Shown one piece after another: positions 1-7,200 of a stretch of DNA of 64,000 nucleotides. The stretch covers positions 1 through 64,000 of the forward strand of contig JBBRQI010000004.1 of the NCBI GenBank assembly GCA_038226665.1, read 5' to 3'. How positions within the stretch are numbered: the first letter of the stretch is position 1; the number at the start of each line of letters is the position of its first letter. Position numbers and translations under genes: made by a program. The notes under the pieces are model-generated. The model saw only the letters and a program-made list of their open reading frames with translations, was not told the DNA's origin and did not search any database. The stretch is from SZAS-103 sp038226665. GTDB lineage: Bacteria > Pseudomonadota > Gammaproteobacteria > Xanthomonadales > Xanthomonadaceae.

Positions 1-141
1 ACGCGGAAGGATAATCAATCCTTGACGCGTTGCGAACCCGTCTCGATCACGTCGTGCAGCTCACCCGCTGGGTGAGTGCACAATGCCCCTCAAACCGATG
101 CTTGGCGCGGGGTCTGGCAATCGAGGTCACGGAATCAGGCC

Positions 142-252
142 TCAGTCAAAGACATAAGCCATTCTCAATCGTCTGATTAGAGGGTTCTGCGACAGGTTCG
201 TCGTGATCTTTGCGATGCCTTCCGGCATGCGTACCAGTTGAACTTTCGCCAT
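142..252 (-). CDS. Possible 36-residue ORF
   Basis: A short reading frame starts MAKVQLVRMPEGI and ends RMAYVFD. It follows the direction of the neighbouring element genes but has no clear ribosome binding site and no recognised family. It is given because bases 1-281 otherwise hold no gene. It may well be chance. Confidence 0.25.
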   Translation of the reverse strand: MAKVQLVRMPEGIAKITTNLSQNPLIRRLRMAYVFD

Positions 253-281
253 GCCAGCATCGCGTTATTCACCCCAACAAC

Positions 282-620
282 TCAAGGCTTCGCTGGATTG
301 TTTGATCCGGCTGGCTTACGCGTGAGCGATAGGCACCCAGCGATCATCAGCACGATGGTTAGAACATTCACCGCAGACCACACGACGCGAGAAAAGTGAA
401 CGTGAAGGAACGGGTTGTAGAGCGCCGCTATGGCAGCCAGCGTCCACGTCCACTCTTCATGATTTGAGCGATATGCGACGACGGCTACATAAGCTGCAAC
501 GAAGCATACGACCACACGAAGAATCTGGTAATAGTTGTATGGATTGCTCGGCAGCAGCGCCCACGCGAGCATTGCGGCTGCGGTCAGAGTAAGGGCCACA
601 AGAGTTGAATGCGTTCCCAT
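282..620 (-). CDS. Small membrane protein, DUF6804-like
   Basis: 112 residues starting MGTHSTLVALTLT. About four hydrophobic segments are visible, with the pattern PYNYYQILR in the first loop and LYNPFLHVHF before the last helices; this resembles the DUF6804 family of small inner-membrane proteins, whose function is unknown. The ATG at 620 is preferred over an upstream in-frame ATG at 701, which would overlap the preceding gene by about 70 bases. The gene follows the 119-residue membrane protein by about 10 bases, so the two are probably co-transcribed. Family assignment is from memory of the pattern. Confidence 0.7.
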   Translation of the reverse strand: MGTHSTLVALTLTAAAMLAWALLPSNPYNYYQILRVVVCFVAAYVAVVAYRSNHEEWTWTLAAIAALYNPFLHVHFSRVVWSAVNVLTIVLMIAGCLSLTRKPAGSNNPAKP

Positions 621-630
621 CGAAATCGTC

Positions 631-990
631 TTACCAGTCCCCGCTTGAATCCTTGGACATAAAATATTTCTTATCGTCAGTTCTAAAACCAACCGCCACA
701 CCGTGTAGCGTTGGGGCGAGCAAAACGATGAATATAATCATCGCGCGATTTGGATTACTCGGAATTTCATCTCCGTCTTCATCTTCACCTTCGCCTAAGA
801 ATAAGAACCCCATCAAGAATGCGAGAATGAGAACGCAGGTCAAGTTTCGCCATAACCGCTCGATCGTGGGCGGATTCTTAGATGACCGGCAACTCGCCGT
901 GAAACTCGCGGCAGCAAAGTACGCGACGCCGACGCCGACTAGCACGACGTATAGCTCAAAAACTTTGTCGAAGATGTGGCCCCAGTCCAT
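631..990 (-). CDS. Small membrane protein, unknown function
   Basis: 119 residues from MDWGHIFDKVFELY. Three hydrophobic stretches (roughly residues 10-30, 50-67 and 80-100) are separated by an acidic loop rich in E and D (GEGEDEDGDE). A GGGG-containing ribosome binding site precedes the ATG at 990; another in-frame ATG lies at 1026. It is not recognised as a family. It lies just upstream of the DUF6804-like gene, and the pair could be cargo of the tRNA-Thr element. Confidence 0.6.
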   Translation of the reverse strand: MDWGHIFDKVFELYVVLVGVGVAYFAAASFTASCRSSKNPPTIERLWRNLTCVLILAFLMGFLFLGEGEDEDGDEIPSNPNRAMIIFIVLLAPTLHGVAVGFRTDDKKYFMSKDSSGDW

Positions 991-1040
991 CACATCGCCC
1001 CTGAATCCTTCAACTTTATTGAACAAGATAGGCCCAGCTT

Positions 1041-1265
1041 CTAGGTCTGTCGAGTGTGCAGGTCTTCGAGCAATGCTTCTCGTTGCTCCCGCAGCGCCTG
1101 AGACAGCATCCGCAGCATGGGCCGTGTTCCGCCATTCCAGCCGTTGCGACTAGACGTTGCCTTGCCGGAGGTCGTGCGAGGGCCTGTGGACTGGTTCCAC
1201 GGTTGCCATTGCCGGATCGCTTCGGCCTGCCGCGCCCGTCGTTCCGGTGTCCAGCCATTGCCCAT
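1041..1265 (-). CDS. Island protein overlapping the previous gene in another frame
   Basis: 74 residues beginning MGNGWTPERRARQAEAIRQW and containing STGPRTTSGKATSSRNGW. Proteins of this type (WTPERRARQA then STGP-T-EGKA-SRN) are common in genomic islands of Burkholderia and Xanthomonas relatives, usually right after, and overlapping, the type of protein encoded at 1150-1839. The function is unknown. The ATG at 1265 has a GGAG box 7 bases upstream. The first 116 bases are shared with the 3' end of the upstream gene in a different frame, so the DNA codes twice there. Confidence 0.65.
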   Translation of the reverse strand: MGNGWTPERRARQAEAIRQWQPWNQSTGPRTTSGKATSSRNGWNGGTRPMLRMLSQALREQREALLEDLHTRQT

Positions 1266-1839
1266 GATCGTGCTCCATTAGTTCAGTTTGCTCGATTGTC
1301 TTTTCTTCCGTGTGCGCGACTGGCTGCGCTATGCCGTTGTTCACCTGTTGCGGCCCGTGCGCGATGTTCGCCTGCTTGGCAAAGATGATCGGCGGATTCT
1401 TGATCGTAGCCAGCGTTTCCAGCGTCGCACGGCATTGGGATTGCGCCCGCAGCGCGAGCTTCATGTAAATCTCGGCGGCTTGAATGTGCTCGCAGATATT
1501 GAGCGCCGCGCGTCGCGCTAATTCCGCGAATATCGCATCCAGACTATGTGCCTGTGCGATCAGCATGGACTCGGCGCGTTTCAGGTCGCCGCCGTGGACT
1601 GCCTGTGTCTGAAATTTCAACGCCTCCATGCCTTCCGTTATACCAATGTCGCGGAACGGCGCAGTTGAAAAGCTCCTAACGGTACTTGCCGCAAGAATCT
1701 CAGGCTCTATCGCTGCATCGGCCATCTTTCGATCCCACGTTTTGTTGCTGTCGCAAGGCAAGCGCAACGTCGATAGGTCTGGCCGGTTGGGATTTGTCGT
1801 GGTCTTCGCATTTTTAGCAGCCATGCGTGTTTTCTCCAT
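1150..1839 (-). CDS. Conserved island protein of unknown function
   Basis: 229 residues. The central part, ERAESMLIAQAHSLDAIF-like through QCRATLETLATIKNPP and then QANIAHGPQQVNNG, is the signature of a hypothetical family frequent on proteobacterial genomic islands; no function is established. The C-terminus (WLDTGTTGAAGRSDPA) is encoded by DNA that also encodes the start of the 74-residue protein in another frame. Start ATG at 1839, with an alternative at 1824; either overlaps the preceding gene by a few bases, which suggests translational coupling. Confidence 0.75.
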   Translation of the reverse strand: MEKTRMAAKNAKTTTNPNRPDLSTLRLPCDSNKTWDRKMADAAIEPEILAASTVRSFSTAPFRDIGITEGMEALKFQTQAVHGGDLKRAESMLIAQAHSLDAIFAELARRAALNICEHIQAAEIYMKLALRAQSQCRATLETLATIKNPPIIFAKQANIAHGPQQVNNGIAQPVAHTEEKTIEQTELMEHDHGQWLDTGTTGAAGRSDPAMATVEPVHRPSHDLRQGNV

Positions 1840-2182
1840 CGTTGTGGTGATGTCCGCCGCAGTCAGGGCAACCCGACCGCAGCCACAGGCAAAAAAGCAG
1901 CTCGCCGTCGCTCAGTTCGTCGTACAGAGGCAACTCGTCGGCATCGATGGCGTCCACCACGGACGCGGGCAGTCCGGCATCGGCGGCGATGCTGTGCAGG
2001 CGGGCGCGCATCGCGGTCGGCTTCGCCAACTCGGCCAGCAATTCGGCCTTATGCTTGGTCAGCAGACGGCGCAGGTCGTAGGTGATGGTTCCCGGTTTCG
2101 CTTCGACGTGAAGGCGGTCGCCGCGTGCTTGCAGTCGGATGCCGGAACGGTGGAAATCGGCAAGCAATGCGGTCGCGGTCAT
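1814..2182 (-). CDS. TubC N-terminal docking domain-like protein
   Basis: 122 residues from MTATALLADFHRSGIRLQA. The first 50 residues match the short docking fold annotated as TubC-N-like on many islands (helix, two strands with GDRLHVE, then two helices ending KAELLAEL). The C-terminus has CPDCGG followed by HHH, possibly metal binding. The ATG forms an ATGA overlap with the stop of the DUF3631 gene, so translation is probably coupled. Longer readings starting further upstream are low-complexity and rejected. The role in the element is unknown. Confidence 0.75.
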   Translation of the reverse strand: MTATALLADFHRSGIRLQARGDRLHVEAKPGTITYDLRRLLTKHKAELLAELAKPTAMRARLHSIAADAGLPASVVDAIDADELPLYDELSDGELLFCLWLRSGCPDCGGHHHNDGENTHGC

Positions 2183-3477
2183 ATGACAATTTCCTCTATG
2201 CCGTTGTCCGCCTGCGCTTCCGGCAAGTCCGCAACATCCGCAACATCCGCAACACGGGTCGGAGTTGTGGCGCTTGTTGCGCTTGTTGCGCTTCCATCGG
2301 GAGGCAAAGGCAGGTAGCGCATCCATTGTTCGTGCAAGTCCTCGCGGCTGTAGCCTTTCGGAGTCGCGCCGGCAATGCGTACTGTCTTCGGTGCAATGCC
2401 ATAAGGCCGCAGCCGACTACTGAGACTGCGTGCATCCAACGGCTTACCGCGCAGATCGCCCCATGGCGATTCGGTCATTGCCAACAGCGCCGACAGGATG
2501 CTTTCCGTTGGCAGCGCATCGTAACCATCGAACACCTTGCGTAGATCGGACAGCAGTTGTATTCCGAGACTCGGCGCGCTCTGTCGAGACTCCGCCACAA
2601 GCGCCACAGCGGCCTCACGCGCGCGCTGCGGCCAGACTCCGCCAGCGGCATCGGCCATCATCAGTAACGCCTCCCACACGTCCGCGTCGCGATCCTCGAT
2701 GCCGTTCGGCATCGTCGGCCACGCCATGCTGGACTGCATCGACGCGGCCCATGCCGACAAGCGCGTGCCAATGCACTCGCCTTGCGGGCCGTTTACGCGA
2801 CGGCGGTACGGTTCGACGGTTTCAGATGGCGAGCGTCGCCGCATCCGCACGACAACGGCGCGGGTCAGGATGGTATCCGGCAATCCGCCCAGCCCTGCCA
2901 ACGCAACAGCGCAATAGGCGGGGATTTCCTCGGTGAACACTTCCTTGCCGCGCACCACGCAGCGGCCTGCCATCGAATGCTTGCGGTGTCCTGCATTTAA
3001 TAGGCCACGGATTTCCTCGTTCTCTTTCGCCTTCGGCCCGAACACGGTATCGATTTCGTCGTACAGGATGGGCGGGCGTCCTTCCTGCGCCCCGACCTTG
3101 CGAAACAAGTATGCCGGCGACACGTTCACCGCTTCCACCGCACGCGGAACAAGCGGCTCAGTGACTTCGAGCGCGCGCGATTTTCCGCTTCCAGGCTCAG
3201 GCGATAGGAACGCAATGCGCGGCGTCGAGTCCCATGCATCCATCAGGTGCGTGTGCGCGATCCACAGCGCATGCGCGACACGGGCATGCTCGCTTGGGTA
3301 CGCGACGAATCGGCCGATATAGGCGTGCACGTTGTCGAGAATTGCAGCGCCCGATTCATTGCACGCTGGCATCGTCTGTTCCATGCGTGGCGGCTTCGGC
3401 GGTGTCGCAAGCTGTAAGCGCGCAAGCTCACGTTCGGCCTGTTCCTCAATGCGGGCGACGTGCGGGTTAGCGTCCAC
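2179..3477 (-). CDS. DUF3631 domain P-loop ATPase of mobile element
   Basis: 432 residues, GTG start. A Walker A motif (SPEPGSGKS, about residues 91-99) and a Walker B-like ILYDEIDTVF (about 136-145) lie in the N-terminal half, followed by the DUF3631 region with LNAGHRK and VVVRMRRRSP. DUF3631 proteins often accompany primase-type zinc-finger proteins on integrative elements and are presumed to act in element replication as helicase-like or loader ATPases; that is inference. A short alternating stretch SATSATSAT and VADVADVADL near the C-terminus comes from a repetitive DNA tract at about 2230-2300. The preceding primase-type gene overlaps the start by 11 bases. Confidence 0.85.
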   Translation of the reverse strand: MDANPHVARIEEQAERELARLQLATPPKPPRMEQTMPACNESGAAILDNVHAYIGRFVAYPSEHARVAHALWIAHTHLMDAWDSTPRIAFLSPEPGSGKSRALEVTEPLVPRAVEAVNVSPAYLFRKVGAQEGRPPILYDEIDTVFGPKAKENEEIRGLLNAGHRKHSMAGRCVVRGKEVFTEEIPAYCAVALAGLGGLPDTILTRAVVVRMRRRSPSETVEPYRRRVNGPQGECIGTRLSAWAASMQSSMAWPTMPNGIEDRDADVWEALLMMADAAGGVWPQRAREAAVALVAESRQSAPSLGIQLLSDLRKVFDGYDALPTESILSALLAMTESPWGDLRGKPLDARSLSSRLRPYGIAPKTVRIAGATPKGYSREDLHEQWMRYLPLPPDGSATSATSATTPTRVADVADVADLPEAQADNGIEEIVI

Positions 3478-3991
3478 TGAGGACCTCCCGCGCCGCCACG
3501 ATACGTTTCACGGCCACATCGAGACGAAGATGGTCGTCGTCGGTCAATGCCTCATCACGTTGCGGATAGGCAGCCGCACACTGCACGACAGTCGCCTCGC
3601 GGCACAGCACGCCCAGTGCAGCATTCCAATCGGCATGCAACGTCGCACGGCGCGCGACGCGACGTTCTTCCGGTGTTATTGGTTTCAGTCGATTCGGGAA
3701 CAGGTCAGCGAGATTCAGACCCACAGCCTGCACGATTGCAAGCGCATTGCATCCAGCGTAGCAATGAATCAACACCGTGCCGTCGGTTGTCTCTTTCAGT
3801 GCCAACGATGGAGACCTATCCGCATGCGCAGGACACTTCGCAACCCAACCTACCGCCGTGCGTTTGACGCCATCCAATCGCGACAGCAACAGGTCAACGC
3901 TGCCAGTGGTAGAATGCGCACGTCCGCCAAGACGATTGCGATTACCAACGCCAGCTTCGTGCTGGCGTTGTCGTGCCTGGGGCCGGTTCAC
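3467..3991 (-). CDS. Primase-type CHC2 zinc-finger protein
   Basis: 174 residues. LLLSRLDGVKRTAVGWVAKC opens a zinc-finger fold with WVAKCPAHADRSPSLAL and VLIHCYAGC, the C-x2-H ... C-x3-C arrangement of CHC2 primase fingers. No TOPRIM catalytic domain follows, so it is a primase fragment or accessory protein, as often seen with DUF3631 partners. The start is uncertain: the frame is open from an ATG at 4018, but a GTG at 3991 makes a GTGA overlap with the stop of the upstream HTH gene and is preferred; the conserved fold only begins after about residue 32. A perfect hairpin lies inside the first codons. Confidence 0.7.
   Translation of the reverse strand: MNRPQARQRQHEAGVGNRNRLGGRAHSTTGSVDLLLSRLDGVKRTAVGWVAKCPAHADRSPSLALKETTDGTVLIHCYAGCNALAIVQAVGLNLADLFPNRLKPITPEERRVARRATLHADWNAALGVLCREATVVQCAAAYPQRDEALTDDDHLRLDVAVKRIVAAREVLSGR
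3946..3970. other. Perfect hairpin at the start of the primase-type gene
   Basis: CAACGCCAGC and GCTGGCGTTG pair over 10 bp around a 5-base loop. There is no T run, so it is unlikely to be a terminator. It lies between the stop of the HTH gene and the conserved part of the zinc-finger protein and could modulate coupled translation. Confidence 0.5.
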
Positions 3992-4185
3992 GCCCCCGCC
4001 TTGTTCGAGCGCAGCCAAGCGACGAAAGCCTGTTCGTCAATCAGCACCTTGCGACCGAGTTGCACGACAGCCGTTGTGAGTCCGTTGTGTTCGCGATTGA
4101 ACAGCAGCCAGCGCAGGCTCGGGATAGTGAAGGCCGGATACTTCGCGGCCAGTTGTTCTACGGTGGAAAATTGCGGATCGTTCAC
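3988..4185 (-). CDS. Small HTH protein, excisionase/AlpA-like
   Basis: 65 residues: MNDPQFSTVEQLAAKYPAFT then SLRWLLFNREHNGL and VVQLGRKVLIDEQAFVAWL. The pattern (recognition helix, then G-R-K-V-x-I-x-E-x-F-x-x-WL) is that of small helix-turn-helix excisionase or AlpA-like regulators found next to integrase genes. It probably controls excision or the downstream operon, which starts right behind it with a GTGA overlap. Exact family not assigned. Confidence 0.7.
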   Translation of the reverse strand: MNDPQFSTVEQLAAKYPAFTIPSLRWLLFNREHNGLTTAVVQLGRKVLIDEQAFVAWLRSNKAGA

Positions 4186-4254
4186 GGTTGTGTCCCTCTC
4201 TCGTCGCGCATTGGGGCGACTCGCGGGGATTTCACGCGAAATGATTCGGCATTT

Positions 4255-5079
4255 CTAAGTCAAATAAGTTCGTTGTTTTTGCACGCGACTCAGGAATCTT
4301 TGCAGTTCTACGTCTTGAGAGCACGCCACAACGGCGGCCTTCAACGACGCATCGCTCAACCGCAGCCGGTTTCCTTGCGGGATGGGTCGGCTGGTCGCAT
4401 AGCCTGCTGGCGGAATCTGATTGCGCTGTCGTTCAAGTTCGGCGATAGCTGAAAACCTGCCGTTACAGCACGCGATCAGGTCGCGCAGGAAGTTCGGCAT
4501 CCTACCGATCAGTTTCCCGCTGTCGTCATTCCATTGATAGTTTAAACGTGCGTTTCCGGAGCGCCGCCACACGATGCAGCCCATGCGAACAATACGCTTC
4601 CCCAACCCCCACGGACGCCCAACACGTTGCCAGCCATGCGACTCTGCGACGATGGCGTTCAGAGGTTCAATAAGAACCGACAACGCCGCAACGTCCACGG
4701 AACCGGCTTCCAGATTGTCGAGCAGCTGTCCGTAATCCGGCCGGTTTGCGATGCCTTCCATACGAACCCCAAGACCAAGCGCCAGCGGGGAATTTCCGAG
4801 CAACGCGGCGTGAAGGCTGCGGCAACGCTTGCTGATGCTGTCCTTGCGCTTCGGCGGCGTTGCGGCGTATTCGAGGAGCTTGCGCGCATGCGTCAACGCT
4901 TTCGCAGCGGCGGAGACGGGGGAATGTGCCTGCGTGCCTTTCTCGGTCGCAGGCAGAACGCGGCTGTGCATGATGGCGGTAGTCAACGCATGACTCGTGG
5001 CATCATCGACGTGCAGGCTGTGCTTTTCGAGCAGCGCATCAGCTATCGGTCGATATCTCGCGAGCAAGTATTCAGACAT
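4255..5079 (-). CDS. Hypothetical element protein, 274 residues
   Basis: Starts MSEYLLARYRPIADALLEKH. It is mostly helical by eye, with a basic centre (PPKRKDSISKRCRSLH) and a C-terminal tail rich in R and Q. There is no recognised catalytic motif. It lies between the toxin-antitoxin pair and the HTH gene on the same strand, so it belongs to the element. A function cannot be given. Confidence 0.65.
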   Translation of the reverse strand: MSEYLLARYRPIADALLEKHSLHVDDATSHALTTAIMHSRVLPATEKGTQAHSPVSAAAKALTHARKLLEYAATPPKRKDSISKRCRSLHAALLGNSPLALGLGVRMEGIANRPDYGQLLDNLEAGSVDVAALSVLIEPLNAIVAESHGWQRVGRPWGLGKRIVRMGCIVWRRSGNARLNYQWNDDSGKLIGRMPNFLRDLIACCNGRFSAIAELERQRNQIPPAGYATSRPIPQGNRLRLSDASLKAAVVACSQDVELQRFLSRVQKQRTYLT

Positions 5080-5088
5080 GCCGCAACC

Positions 5089-5131
5089 TATCCGAACATG
5101 GCCTGATACATCCGTCCACTACGCCGCGCAA
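5089..5131. repeat. Second copy of the integrase 3' tail
   Basis: About 43 bases here match the last codons of the integrase at 5802-5850 (roughly 88 percent by eye). Read on the minus strand in the integrase frame it gives GRMYQAMFG and a stop, against GRMNQAMFG and a stop in the integrase. The antitoxin stop codon falls inside it. The toxin-antitoxin cassette is therefore bracketed by two copies of an integrase tail. Confidence 0.65.
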
Positions 5132-5478
5132 TGGGCCGTCGTTGCGTTGCGGCGCGTGTGCGGTTTGCTCGCCGGCAACACGGACAGGCGCAACCCGAAC
5201 GCCGACAGGATCGCGGCCAGTGTGTCGAGTCGTGGATTGCCCTTGTCGGACAGCGTGCGGTACAAGGCTTCGCGACTCAGTCCGGTTTTCTCGGCTAGCG
5301 CGGCCATGCCGCCGACGGCGTCGGCCACGGTGCGCAATGCGACCGGCACGACGCGCGCATCGCCATCGGCAAGCATCGCCTCCAGATAGGCAGCGATATC
5401 GGCGCGCGTGCGCAGATAGCTTGCAGCACGGAACGGGATGCTAGCGGCTGCGGGTTTTGTAGTCTTTCCAGTAGGCAT
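5119..5478 (-). CDS. HigA-like antitoxin (addiction module antidote)
   Basis: 119 residues from MPTGKTTKPAAASIPFRAAS. It has the features of the putative addiction-module antidote family: a helical N-terminus (DIAAYLEAMLADGDARVV), then a helix-turn-helix (MAALAEKTGLSREALYRTLS) and KGNPRLDTLAAILSAFGLRL. It should bind and neutralise the toxin encoded upstream and repress the operon. The ATG at 5478 overlaps the toxin end by 38 bases. Longer readings upstream of this ATG lie antiparallel to nothing useful and are rejected. The C-terminus runs into a duplicated integrase tail and may therefore be non-native. Confidence 0.85.
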   Translation of the reverse strand: MPTGKTTKPAAASIPFRAASYLRTRADIAAYLEAMLADGDARVVPVALRTVADAVGGMAALAEKTGLSREALYRTLSDKGNPRLDTLAAILSAFGLRLSVLPASKPHTRRNATTAHCAA

Positions 5479-5770
5479 GAGCTGTCTCCACATCGTCGGT
5501 CTGGGTTCGCTTGTCGCCAGCGCACAACAACAGCACCAGCGTCGCCCCGTCCTGTCCGCAATACACGCGATAGCCGGGGCCGCTATCAATGCGCAACTCG
5601 AACACACCAGCGCCAACCGCTTTCCAGTCGCCGCGCAATCCCGCCTGCATGCGGTCTATGCGAGTCACGATGCGTCCCTGCGCTTGGCGGTCGTGGAGCT
5701 TGTCCATCCACTCGGCGAACGGTGCGCGTCCGTCGGCTGTCTGGTACTGGCGTACTTCGATCATGGGCAT
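5441..5770 (-). CDS. RelE/ParE-superfamily toxin (HigB-like)
   Basis: 109 residues starting MPMIEVRQYQTADGRAPFAEW. Typical features are the opening helix, IVTRIDRMQAG, GVFELRIDSGPGYRVYC and LLCAGDKRTQ followed by AHAYWKDY, as in phage-related HigB/Gp49-like toxins that cleave mRNA at the ribosome. The toxin gene precedes the antitoxin gene, the HigBA order. It probably stabilises the element in the genome. Confidence 0.87.
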   Translation of the reverse strand: MPMIEVRQYQTADGRAPFAEWMDKLHDRQAQGRIVTRIDRMQAGLRGDWKAVGAGVFELRIDSGPGYRVYCGQDGATLVLLLCAGDKRTQTDDVETAHAYWKDYKTRSR

Positions 5771-5788
5771 TGTAATCTATAAGATACA
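5771..5788 (-). promoter_or_regulatory. Possible operator of the toxin-antitoxin operon
   Basis: An imperfect palindrome (TGTAATC-TATAA-GATACA on the plus strand) abuts the toxin start codon. Its position suits autoregulation by the antitoxin, but no binding data can be read from the sequence. Confidence 0.35.
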
Positions 5789-5801
5789 AGCGTGCATTCG
5801 G

Positions 5802-6854
5802 TTATCCGAACATCGCCTGATTCATCCGTCCCACCACGCCGCGCGTGTGGCCTTCGGTCAGGTGCGCGTAGCGCTTCACCATCTGCATCGTCTTGTGTCC
5901 TAGCACCTCGGCAATCTCGGACAAGGTTGCGCCGTTCATTGCTAGTGCCGATGCGGCGGTGTGTCGCAGGTCGTGAAAATGGAAGTCGGCAATGCCCGCG
6001 CGTTTGAGTGCATCGGCGAACATCTTGCCAATCTCCAGCGGCTTGCCGTTGCTGCCGGGGAAAACCAGATCGTTGCCAAGCTGGCGCACTTTCGCGTGCT
6101 CACGCATCCGTTCGGCTGCAAAGTTCACCAGTGGCACGGAGCGGCGCTCGCCGTTCTTCGTTGTGTGGAACGTCAGCATGCCGCGCTGCATATCCACGTC
6201 CGGCCAGCGCAGGCCGAGTACTTCGCCGCGCCGCGCGCCAGTGGACAGCGCGACGACGACGATCAGGTGCAGGGCATCGCTATGCGCCTTGCACTCGCGC
6301 ACCAGCGCATCGCGTTCTGCGGTACTGAGGAAGCGCACGCGCCCGCGCGGCTCGGTCAACTGCTTCACCTTGCGCATCGGGTTGTCGTCGAGCAACTCGA
6401 AATCGCGCACGCCGATGTTGAGGCAATGCCGCAGAGCCGACAGGTAACGATTCACGCTTGCGGGGGCAAGCTTGCGTCCGCGCCGGGTGATGCCGTTCGA
6501 CAGCTTGTTGCGGACTTCGACGATCTTCGCCGGCGTCACTTCGGCCAGTGTGAGCGCGCCTAGCTGCGCTTCCCAAAACTTCAGGTATTCGGTTCGGTCG
6601 TGCGTGCTGCGCAGGCCGGCGGTCGGCAGGTGTTCGACCCGATAGCGCCGGATCAAGTCGGCCAGAGTGTTGCGCTTGGCTTCGACATGCTGAAACCAGC
6701 GTCCGGCGCGGATCGCGGTTTCGGTTTCAGCGGCCCAACGCTTGGCGTCGGTCACGCGGTCGAAGCTGGCATCCGCCGGCGGGTAACCGCGCAGCCGAAC
6801 CTTCACGCGATAGACCGTCTTTCCTTCACGCTTGCGGGTTTCGATGGTCGCCAT
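5802..6854 (-). CDS. Tyrosine-type site-specific integrase
   Basis: 350 residues from MATIETRKREGKTVYRV. It has an arm-type N-terminus, a core-binding domain (about 60-160) and a catalytic domain. Catalytic residues seen: R208 (TGARRGE), K233, H294 and R297 (HDLRH), H320 (LGHKT) and Y329 (VKRYAHL). All six positions are intact, so it should be active. The ATG at 6854 is preferred over one at 6920 because the conserved domain starts there. It sits about 100 bases from the tRNA-Thr 3' end, which is the likely attachment site. Confidence 0.95.
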   Translation of the reverse strand: MATIETRKREGKTVYRVKVRLRGYPPADASFDRVTDAKRWAAETETAIRAGRWFQHVEAKRNTLADLIRRYRVEHLPTAGLRSTHDRTEYLKFWEAQLGALTLAEVTPAKIVEVRNKLSNGITRRGRKLAPASVNRYLSALRHCLNIGVRDFELLDDNPMRKVKQLTEPRGRVRFLSTAERDALVRECKAHSDALHLIVVVALSTGARRGEVLGLRWPDVDMQRGMLTFHTTKNGERRSVPLVNFAAERMREHAKVRQLGNDLVFPGSNGKPLEIGKMFADALKRAGIADFHFHDLRHTAASALAMNGATLSEIAEVLGHKTMQMVKRYAHLTEGHTRGVVGRMNQAMFG

Positions 6855-6955
6855 GTTCCGCCCCTGAATTGCCGAATGTTGGGGGGAATTGTCCCTGTAG
6901 TGTCCCTGCGGTGCAAACACGCAACTGGAGTCACAAGGTAAGTCGTTGATTTCAT

Positions 6956-7031
<76 letters not shown>

Positions 7032-7200
7032 AAGGCCGCAAAGTGTAGGGCTGACGAGGCTTCCGGTCAATTTCGACTTCCGGGTTGCGCCATTGTTCCC
7101 TATTGAATCGACGTGATCACAGATGAGCGCGTTCAAATCTCGCCACCTGCGACCGGACGCCGCTACAGTGTGCGCAATTCCTTGATGGCGCATTGATCCC

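Larger units (their letters stand above)
1..6955. mobile_element. Integrative element at tRNA-Thr, right part only
   Basis: A tyrosine integrase lies directly beside the 3' end of tRNA-Thr(CGT). The genes to its left are all on the minus strand and are typical island or satellite genes (toxin-antitoxin, excisionase-like HTH, primase-type zinc finger, DUF3631 ATPase, TubC-like docking protein). This is the usual layout of an element integrated at a tRNA 3' end. No second copy of the tRNA 3' end is visible in the first 300 bases, so the other attachment site lies left of the window. No capsid, tail, relaxase or type IV secretion gene is seen here, so phage satellite and integrative plasmid both remain possible. 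Confidence 0.75.

Noticed and set aside
10..280. Second attachment site of the tRNA-Thr element
   Set aside because: No copy of the tRNA 3' end is present in the first 300 bases.
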